This document shows positions 6,634 to 11,315 of a stretch of 11,315 bases of DNA, in pieces; the first letter of the stretch is position 1; every line of letters begins with the position of its first letter. The notes under the pieces are model-generated. The model ran no database searches and had not been told where the DNA came from. It worked only from the letters and a program-made list of their open reading frames with translations. The position numbers and the translations under genes are program-made. The DNA is from Bacteroidales bacterium UBA1217 (GTDB taxonomy: Bacteria; Bacteroidota; Bacteroidia; Bacteroidales; P3): assembly GCA_002309335.1 (NCBI GenBank), contig DBXH01000031.1:48480-59794 (forward strand), in the 5' to 3' direction.

Positions 6634-7098
6634 ATGAAATACAAAAAAAAACATTATATCCTCATAATGATATTGTTTGCTGTTGCAGCTACCATTTCTT
6701 GCAACAGAAGTGTTGACAATACCGCCCCAGCCGATACCAATATTACAGTTTCCGATACAGAAGGAATTGTTAATATTGACACATTGGATGCAGCCCTGCT
6801 CTTCGAAAACGATACTATTGATTACAACACAACAACCACTCCCGAGCCAAAGACTGAACCAACAAAAAATAAGAAACAAACCTCTGGAACACCGTCGTAT
6901 AAAGGCAAGGAAACCTTGTATATCTCGACCTATGGAGCCAACGGGAAAGTATGGGGTCACGTAACAATGAACGGCAACACCGGTCGCGGCACAATCCACG
7001 ACGACGATGAGAACAGCTACAGCATCACCGTCACTCGCCACGGAAACGAACTTCACGGCACGGACCAGAACGGCCGCCTGTACGTATTCACGTTGTAA
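6634..7098 (+). CDS. Small predicted lipoprotein of unknown function
   Basis: A 154-residue protein I cannot assign to a family. The N-terminus is a basic start (MKYKKKHY), a hydrophobic stretch (ILIMILFAVAA) and a lipobox-like TIS-C with C23, so a lipid-anchored exported protein is likely. The Thr at -3 is less common than Leu, which lowers certainty. A Thr/Asn/Lys-rich linker (about 65-90) precedes a compact C-terminal domain (about 93-154) with alternating strands: TLYISTYGANGKVWGHVTM, then NSYSITVTRHGNELHG and a terminal RLYVFTL. That looks like a small beta sheet. A run of nine A's (6643-6651) encodes Lys4-6 just after the start. It lies 27 nt after the YfhO-family gene and is followed by a strong hairpin, so it is probably the last gene of this operon. 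Confidence 0.8.
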   Translation: MKYKKKHYILIMILFAVAATISCNRSVDNTAPADTNITVSDTEGIVNIDTLDAALLFENDTIDYNTTTTPEPKTEPTKNKKQTSGTPSYKGKETLYISTYGANGKVWGHVTMNGNTGRGTIHDDDENSYSITVTRHGNELHGTDQNGRLYVFTL

Positions 7099-7125
7099 TA
7101 TATAGACTGTAATTGATCACCCGAA

Positions 7126-7172
7126 AACTGTGACTAATGACCCATAAAACAAAACGGTCATTGGTCACAGTT
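7126..7172. terminator. 17-bp hairpin after the lipoprotein gene (probable terminator)
   Basis: The left arm AACTGTGACTAATGACC (7126-7142) pairs with the right arm GGTCATTGGTCACAGTT (7156-7172) across a 13-nt loop. All 17 positions pair, one of them as a G-T wobble. It starts 28 nt after the lipoprotein stop. No U-tract follows, so it is not a textbook intrinsic terminator. It may act as a 3'-end stabiliser, a bidirectional terminator, or be a copy of a repeated inverted element. Confidence 0.6.
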
Positions 7173-7179
7173 CATTATG

Positions 7180-7196
7180 TTGATAAACATTGATAA
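7180..7196 (+). promoter_or_regulatory. Direct repeat TTGATAA x2, 10-bp phased
   Basis: TTGATAA occurs at 7180-7186 and 7190-7196, ten bases apart, immediately upstream of the dyad and -7 element of the transketolase promoter. The one-helical-turn phasing is compatible with an activator binding site. With two copies in AT-rich DNA the significance is limited. Confidence 0.35.
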
Positions 7197-7198
7197 CT

Positions 7199-7219
7199 TT
7201 TATTCGCCAGACGAATAAA
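7199..7219. promoter_or_regulatory. 8-bp dyad overlapping the transketolase promoter (candidate operator)
   Basis: TTTATTCG (7199-7206), five-base spacer CCAGA, then CGAATAAA (7212-7219) form a perfect inverted repeat. It ends seven bases before the -7 element at 7226 and covers the -33 region, where a repressor would block polymerase. The left arm contributes the TTCG that is the best -33 candidate. Confidence 0.5.
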
Positions 7220-7233
7220 TATTACTATTTTTG
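7203..7233 (+). promoter_or_regulatory. Predicted Bacteroidota promoter for transketolase N-subunit
   Basis: TATTTTTG at 7226-7233 fits TAnnTTTG exactly. Upstream, TTCG at 7203-7206 matches three of four bases of the -33 TTTG, with a 19-base spacer, the usual distance. Transcription would begin near 7240, leaving a leader of about 14 nt to the ATG at 7254. The same -7 octamer occurs before the PgpH-like gene. Confidence 0.65.
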
Positions 7234-7253
7234 CAAAAAATAATTGACATAAT

Positions 7254-8105
7254 ATGAAAACAACGCAAGAATTACAAACCATTGCAAGACAAGTCCGCAG
7301 AGACATATTACGTATGACCACCGCCGCTAAATCGGGTCACCCGGGCGGCTCAATGGGCACCACCGACTGGATGGTCGCTATGCAGTTTAACCTGATGGAA
7401 CACGACCCCGCCAACTTCACTATGGAAGGCACCGGCCAGGATATGCTTTTTGTGTCGCAAGGCCATATCACCCCTGTGATTTATAGCACTATGGCCCGAC
7501 GTGGCTATTTTCCCGTCAGCGAATTAGCTACGTTTCGCAAGTTTGGCACCCGTCTTCAAGGACACCCCTCGACGGAACACGGTCTGCCTGGCATACGTAT
7601 GGCCAGCGGTTCTCTGGGCCAGGGTATGTCTGTGGGCATTGGTGCCGCGCTGGGCAAGAAAATGACCGGCGACAACCATCTTGTATACACTCTCCATGGC
7701 GACGGCGAATTACAGGAAGGCCAGATTTGGGAGGCCGTTATGTTTGCTGGCGCAAAGAAAGTGGACAACCTGATTTCGACTGTCGACTACAACCATCAGC
7801 AGATAGACGGAACTGTAGAGCAAGTTATGGACTTGGGCAGCCTCAAAGCAAAGTTCGAGTCGTTTATGTGGACTGTCGTAGTCATTGACGACGGTAACGA
7901 TATGCAACAGGTGCTTGACGGTATGGCAAAGGCTAAGTCACTGACCGGCAAAGGCAAACCCGTATGCGTTCTGCTGCAGAGCCAGATGGGTTATGGTGTC
8001 GACTTTATGCAAAACACCAACAAATATCACGGTGCAGTGCTGAGCGCCGACGATTTGCCTAAAGCATTAGCACAACTGCCCGAAACAGAACTAGGAGACT
8101 ATTGA
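7254..8105 (+). CDS. Transketolase, N-terminal (TPP pyrophosphate-binding) subunit
   Basis: A 283-residue protein equivalent to the first half of transketolase, which moves two-carbon ketol units in the non-oxidative pentose phosphate pathway (cytoplasm). Visible motifs: SGHPGG (H29), SQGH (H71, usually SKGH in full-length enzymes), LQGHPS (H104), ASGSLGQG (118-124), and the TPP/metal motif GDGE (149-152) followed 28 residues later by N180 in DYNHQQIDG. The end, PETELGDY, is a natural subunit terminus, so the gene is a split form and not truncated. The Glu that activates TPP is supplied by the C-terminal subunit, which begins at 11107. In split transketolases I know, the two genes adjoin; here three genes intervene. 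The gene has its own promoter. Confidence 0.96.
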   Translation: MKTTQELQTIARQVRRDILRMTTAAKSGHPGGSMGTTDWMVAMQFNLMEHDPANFTMEGTGQDMLFVSQGHITPVIYSTMARRGYFPVSELATFRKFGTRLQGHPSTEHGLPGIRMASGSLGQGMSVGIGAALGKKMTGDNHLVYTLHGDGELQEGQIWEAVMFAGAKKVDNLISTVDYNHQQIDGTVEQVMDLGSLKAKFESFMWTVVVIDDGNDMQQVLDGMAKAKSLTGKGKPVCVLLQSQMGYGVDFMQNTNKYHGAVLSADDLPKALAQLPETELGDY

Positions 8106-8115
8106 TTATATTAAA

Positions 8116-8156
8116 ATTGAAAAGGCCGCTTCGCTTGAAGGATTGAAAAGGGCCGA
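8116..8156 (+). repeat. Direct repeat ATTGAAAAGG(G)CCG, two copies
   Basis: Copy 1 is at 8116-8128, copy 2 at 8142-8156, starting 26 bp apart and differing by one inserted G. The second matches the reverse complement of 1323-1336 over 14 bases. Confidence 0.7.
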
Positions 8157-8176
8157 ATGTCTTTTATACACTCAAA

Positions 8177-8197
8177 CCTTTCAAACCCTTTAAAACC
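8177..8197 (+). repeat. 9-bp repeat units upstream of the VWA gene
   Basis: CCTTTCAAA (8177-8185), CCCTTTAAA (8186-8194) and a trailing A-CC are the same units found upstream of groEL, in the same orientation relative to the downstream gene. Confidence 0.7.
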
Positions 8198-8207
8198 ATC
8201 CATTATA

Positions 8208-9575
8208 ATGTTGAAACGCGTTTTTGTTTACATATTATTTGCATTTAGCGTTTTTTCGGCAGTGGCACAAAACAAAGTCACTGCCGATAAGACGCGTGTG
8301 TTGATAATACTTGATTGCTCACACAGTATGTGGGATCGCTGGCAAAGCGATGCCAAGATAAAAGTGACGCAGCAAGTACTGCTCAAATTTATGGACAGCA
8401 TTGCCAACCAGAACGGTATCGAAGTTGCACTGCGTGTATTCGGGCATCTCAACAAGAATTCTTTCGGTACGCGTCTTGAGGTTCCATTTGAGGATGGCAA
8501 CAACTACAAGATTCAGAGCAAGATAAAGACGCTCGTCCCCAACGGAGCCTGCACGGCGGCCTCGGCATTGAGCAGTTCGCTGAACGACTTTCCCGCCACT
8601 GGCGCGTCGCGCAACATCATTTTGATTATCACCGATGGTATGGACGACTGTGATGGCAACATCTGCGATGTGGCTCGACAAGTGCAGATGAGCGGAGTAA
8701 TAGTACAGACTTTCATCCTCGGTATCGGCAACAAGCAGGATTTCCAGCATAGCCTCGACTGTGCAGGAAAATTTACATACGTGCCCAACGAGGAACAATA
8801 CACTGAGACTTTATATAACATCTTCCGTATGTCAGAGGAGGAGGCGCAGGTTGTTATAAGCATCAACGACGAAACAGACCACCTACTTGAGACAACCCTG
8901 CCTATTGCCTTATACGACAGCCAGACAGGTGTGGTAAAATACAGCACCATCTACAGCATCGACAGCCGATATACTCCAGATACACTCATCATTGATCCTC
9001 TTGTGGCTTACGACATCACTCTTTTCACTAATCCTGTTACGACAATCAAGCGCAAACAATTCAAAGCTGGACGGGTAAACCGTCTGAACATCACTGTAGA
9101 GCAAGGCTCTCTTCGACTAAGACTTGACGGGAAAAGAGTCAATTATCAGATTCCTCAGTTCCCTATACTAGTATATCGTCACGGAAAGAACGAACTCCTT
9201 AGCACGCAACTAATTGGTGAACAACACGACTATCTGACAGGCAATTATGACCTCGAAGTACTGTCGACACCTCCCCTGCGCCTAGAGAATGTCGCCATCG
9301 TAAGTTCCTCAGCCACCGACCTATCTATTCCCACTCCAGGACTGGCAAATATCAACAAGCCAAAGGCCATATCATCAGGTGCCGTATTTGCGATAAAAGA
9401 TGGTGTTCTCACTTTTGTTTGTGATCTTAACCCTAATAAAATCAACGAACGCATACTACTGATGCCTGGTCAATACCAAATTGTCATCAAGCCGCAAAAC
9501 AGCATAGACTACAAGACCACAAGAACAAAACGATTTCAAATCGAGTCTGGACAAACGACCAATATAAATCTTTAA
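8208..9575 (+). CDS. Exported VWA-domain protein
   Basis: A 455-residue protein starting MLKRVFVYILFAFSVFSAVAQ, a signal peptide with likely cleavage after A20, so it acts outside the cytoplasm. A von Willebrand factor A domain spans about 28-205 with an intact MIDAS metal site: D36-C-S38-H-S40, T116 in GACTAAS, and D143-G144 in IITDGMDD. The remaining half (about 215-455) looks all-beta, with repeats of an ITVEQGSLRLRLDGK / YDLEVLSTPP / PGLANI type ending in QIESGQTTNINL. Such proteins in Bacteroidota usually bind partner proteins through the metal; no partner is known to me here. An in-frame ATG at 8157 would prefix 17 residues to the signal peptide and overlap the repeat element, so 8208 is preferred. 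It sits between the two transketolase genes; the next gene starts 35 nt downstream. Confidence 0.9.
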   Translation: MLKRVFVYILFAFSVFSAVAQNKVTADKTRVLIILDCSHSMWDRWQSDAKIKVTQQVLLKFMDSIANQNGIEVALRVFGHLNKNSFGTRLEVPFEDGNNYKIQSKIKTLVPNGACTAASALSSSLNDFPATGASRNIILIITDGMDDCDGNICDVARQVQMSGVIVQTFILGIGNKQDFQHSLDCAGKFTYVPNEEQYTETLYNIFRMSEEEAQVVISINDETDHLLETTLPIALYDSQTGVVKYSTIYSIDSRYTPDTLIIDPLVAYDITLFTNPVTTIKRKQFKAGRVNRLNITVEQGSLRLRLDGKRVNYQIPQFPILVYRHGKNELLSTQLIGEQHDYLTGNYDLEVLSTPPLRLENVAIVSSSATDLSIPTPGLANINKPKAISSGAVFAIKDGVLTFVCDLNPNKINERILLMPGQYQIVIKPQNSIDYKTTRTKRFQIESGQTTNINL

Positions 9576-9610
9576 TCAGGAATATAAAAGTGACGTTCTA
9601 TTAATAAGAT

Positions 9611-10225
9611 ATGACAAAGAAAGCCAATATCCGCAGAATTATCGGCATCACGGCATTAGTACTGTGGGGGGTGGCTATTGTTCCAAAATTCTTTCTTGGC
9701 GAAGATATGCTGATATGGCAGCTGGACATCTGGGCGTTGATTTTTGCACCGATTCTTACACTTGTCTATTCTGTGATGTTCACATCCCATTTCACCAAAG
9801 AGAAGCATTTGGCTGTCAAAATATCCGGATGGATAAGCTGTGTGCTGATGGTGCTACTGTGCGTTATAGTGTTTTGTATAGCTGGAGCAAGGAAAAACAC
9901 AAAGGTTTGGAACGACAAAGACTATGTGGTTTACCTCGAAGACAGAGGTTTCATCGACCCAGATGTATGTGTGCTGTACAAACGCGATGGTGTTGTGTAT
10001 CGCAGAATGTATATTATAGGCTCTGGTGGATGGGCACAAGTCAATAATGCGGACTACAAAATGTATGAGTCTCTTGACCTGATAAAAGAGGAAGTTGATT
10101 GGAGTACTTTTGATGGCGACATAATAGACCACATCACAGTGTTCTACCGTTTGAGCGACGGAAAACAATATGACCAAGACAAGAACGATTCACTAATAGC
10201 ATTGATAAACCATCAAGAACAATAA
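9611..10225 (+). CDS. Hypothetical three-TM membrane protein
   Basis: A 204-residue protein I do not recognise. Three hydrophobic segments are clear: about 9-29 (IRRIIGITALVLWGVAIVP), 39-59 (IWALIFAPILTLVYSVMF) and 70-93 (ISGWISCVLMVLLCVIVFCI). They are followed by a hydrophilic C-terminal domain (about 95-204) with strand-like patches DKDYVVYLED, VCVLYKRDGVVYRRMYII and DHITVFYRLSDGKQYD. With three TMs and a basic N-terminus, an inside N-terminus and a periplasmic C-terminal domain are most likely. It starts at ATG 9611, 35 nt after the VWA gene, and ends 6 nt before the next gene, so co-transcription and perhaps co-function with that gene are likely. No catalytic motif is seen. Confidence 0.8.
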   Translation: MTKKANIRRIIGITALVLWGVAIVPKFFLGEDMLIWQLDIWALIFAPILTLVYSVMFTSHFTKEKHLAVKISGWISCVLMVLLCVIVFCIAGARKNTKVWNDKDYVVYLEDRGFIDPDVCVLYKRDGVVYRRMYIIGSGGWAQVNNADYKMYESLDLIKEEVDWSTFDGDIIDHITVFYRLSDGKQYDQDKNDSLIALINHQEQ

Positions 10226-10231
10226 TAAAAT

Positions 10232-11101
10232 ATGAAAAAAGCACTCCTGACAACTGTACTTTTCTTTGCGCTGGCTATGACGGCTGCGGCGCAACAGGAG
10301 TTGTTTGTCCCCACCGCGGCAAGCGATGGGTTGAAGGGACCTGTGTATGTTGTTCAGGCCACAAGATGGTATACTTATGGCAATCAGGATGTGTACCCAT
10401 ACACTTCTACTGATGTATACGGCAGAGACGGATTGAAGATGTACAACACATACATCTCCGAAGTGGGGTATTGCGAAACAGTCCTCTATTGGAAAGATAA
10501 GCAGGGCCGGTTGACGGATATGATATACGACGGCAATGAGTATGGCCCCCATTATGTATATTCTGACGATGGACGTCTGCTGTACATTTGCAAATGGAAC
10601 TATGACTCTATTTGCAAGAATGATACCCTTTTATGGGCGACGGCATACGACAAGCAAGGACGCACGTTGGAAATTTCGGATAAAGACAAGCCTTTGTATC
10701 GGTATAAATATCGTTCTGATGGTAGCCTCCTTTCGGCAGAGCGTATAGACTGTTGGACAATATATTACAATAAACAAGGTCAAATCGACAGCATTAGCGG
10801 CGATCACAAGATTGTGTACAACAAATATGGCGATGAGGCGGAATGTATATATTACCACCACGGCACGGAGCACTATAACTACGGCTCTGACCGCGACCAA
10901 TACGGCAACTGGCTATCGATGGACTTTGTGAGGGACAGCACACACTACTATGTGCGCCGGCAGATCATCTATTATGAAGACAATGACTATTCTTTTAATT
11001 GGAAAGGTATAATTATTGGTTCGGCTGCGATCATAGCAATAGCGGCCATTCTCTTTTGTATATTCTGGAAAGTAAAACGAAAAAACAATAAAAAAGCATA
11101 A
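10232..11101 (+). CDS. Exported YD-like-repeat protein with C-terminal membrane anchor
   Basis: A 289-residue protein with a signal peptide (MKKALLTTVLFFALAMTAAAQ, cleavage near residue 20) and a single C-terminal TM at about 262-282, followed by a basic tail (KVKRKNNKKA). The topology is therefore type I, with the bulk in the periplasm. The middle is rich in Tyr, Asp and Gly and repeats a pattern like Y-x-D/N-x-x-G-R/x-L: YWKDKQGRLTDM, YVYSDDGRLLYI, AYDKQGRTLEI, KYRSDGSLLSA, YYNKQGQIDSI, DQYGNWLSM. This resembles the YD/RHS or MORN-like beta-hairpin repeats of many Bacteroidota surface proteins. There is no toxin-like C-terminal domain. It starts 6 nt after the three-TM gene and ends 5 nt before the transketolase C-subunit ATG. 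Function unknown. Confidence 0.85.
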   Translation: MKKALLTTVLFFALAMTAAAQQELFVPTAASDGLKGPVYVVQATRWYTYGNQDVYPYTSTDVYGRDGLKMYNTYISEVGYCETVLYWKDKQGRLTDMIYDGNEYGPHYVYSDDGRLLYICKWNYDSICKNDTLLWATAYDKQGRTLEISDKDKPLYRYKYRSDGSLLSAERIDCWTIYYNKQGQIDSISGDHKIVYNKYGDEAECIYYHHGTEHYNYGSDRDQYGNWLSMDFVRDSTHYYVRRQIIYYEDNDYSFNWKGIIIGSAAIIAIAAILFCIFWKVKRKNNKKA

Positions 11102-11106
11102 TAACA

Positions 11107-11315
11107 ATGACCCACTACGAAAAACAATCAAGCAAAGAACTGCGCGCCGGTATGGGCGAAGGCCTTGTGGAAGCCGGAAAACGCAATGAGAACGTTGTAG
11201 CATTGAGCGCCGACGTGAAAGGCAGCGTCAAGATGGACGGCTTCGCCAAAGAATTCCCCGAACGCTTCATCCAGTGCGGCATCGCCGAGGCCAATATGGT
11301 CGGCATCGCCGCCGG
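11107..11315 (+). CDS. Transketolase, C-terminal (pyrimidine-binding) subunit, first 69 residues
   Basis: The frame opens at ATG 11107 and runs into the window edge. MTHYEKQSSKELRAGMGEGL, then NVVALSADVKGSVKMDGFAKEFPERF and QCGIAEANMVGIAAG are the start of the transketolase pyrimidine-binding half, found as a separate subunit of about 310 residues in Bacteroidota. E61 in the GIAEANM motif is the glutamate expected to contact the TPP aminopyrimidine. It completes the enzyme begun at 7254. Only 5 nt separate it from the YD-like gene, so it is probably translated from the same message as the three intervening genes. The remaining C-terminus is outside the window. Confidence 0.95.
   Translation, partial: MTHYEKQSSKELRAGMGEGLVEAGKRNENVVALSADVKGSVKMDGFAKEFPERFIQCGIAEANMVGIAA

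Larger units (their letters stand above)
8106..8207 (+). promoter_or_regulatory. Spacer carrying the same composite repeat as groES-groEL
   Basis: This 102-nt spacer contains ATTGAAAAGGCCG (8116-8128), a second copy ATTGAAAAGGGCCGA (8142-8156) and then CCTTTCAAA-CCCTTTAAA repeat units (8177-8194) ending 10 nt before the VWA start. The copy at 8143-8156 is identical over 14 bases to the one in the groES-groEL spacer, and the order of parts is the same. No TAnnTTTG promoter is visible, so read-through from the transketolase gene is likely. Confidence 0.6.

Noticed and set aside
8157..8207. Upstream ATG for the VWA protein
   Set aside because: It would put 17 residues encoded by the repeat element ahead of a clear signal peptide. 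ATG 8208 gives a normal signal sequence.
10232..11101. RHS/YD-type polymorphic toxin with immunity partner
   Set aside because: The repeats are few and degenerate, the protein is short, there is no C-terminal toxin domain, and it ends in a membrane anchor.
8106..11106. A transposon or prophage origin of the three genes between the transketolase subunits
   Set aside because: No transposase, integrase, terminal inverted repeats or target duplication could be seen at the junctions; only gene order suggests insertion.

Overview
The window looks like chromosomal DNA of a Bacteroidota bacterium, most likely order Bacteroidales; I would not go lower on this evidence. Support comes from the GroEL/GroES sequences, a two-subunit transketolase of the kind I associate with Bacteroidota, a Bacteroidota-style exported VWA protein and a YfhO-family protein. 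Two promoters carry the Bacteroidota -7 element TAnnTTTG, and starts lack clear Shine-Dalgarno sequences. No tRNA, rRNA, CRISPR array, transposase or integrase is visible.

Layout. On the minus strand lies the chaperonin operon: groES (1347-1616), then groEL (1-1229, cut by the window edge after residue 409). A divergent regulatory region (1617-1953) contains a cluster of TGTCA/TGACA half-sites and two sets of 11-bp direct repeats. From there everything is on the plus strand: a PgpH-type membrane HD phosphodiesterase (1954-3978), a YfhO-family polytopic membrane protein (4003-6606) and a small lipoprotein (6634-7098), probably one transcript. A strong hairpin and a promoter with an overlapping dyad (7126-7233) precede the transketolase N-terminal subunit (7254-8105). 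Three envelope-protein genes follow: a VWA-domain protein (8208-9575), a three-TM hypothetical (9611-10225) and a YD-like exported protein with a C-terminal TM (10232-11101). The window ends in the transketolase C-terminal subunit (11107 onward).

How the genes relate. groES/groEL is the stress-responsive folding machine. The PgpH-like protein would hydrolyse a cyclic dinucleotide, by family c-di-AMP, and is followed by a probable envelope glycosyltransferase and a lipoprotein, suggesting an envelope module. The two transketolase halves together make one TPP-dependent enzyme of the non-oxidative pentose phosphate pathway. Here they are separated by about 3 kb carrying three unrelated-looking exported or membrane genes, the most unusual gene-order feature of the window.

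Below gene level, a repeat family (a 14-mer TTGAAAAGGGCCGA plus 9-bp CCTTTnAAA-like units) lies in the same orientation just upstream of both groEL and the VWA gene. The groES-groEL spacer holds an exact half of the CIRCE heat-shock operator, and the YfhO gene encodes three KTEN(G/E)K repeats in two of its loops. I see no clear evidence for a wholly new defence or mobile system; the interrupted transketolase cassette and the regulatory repeats are the best leads.
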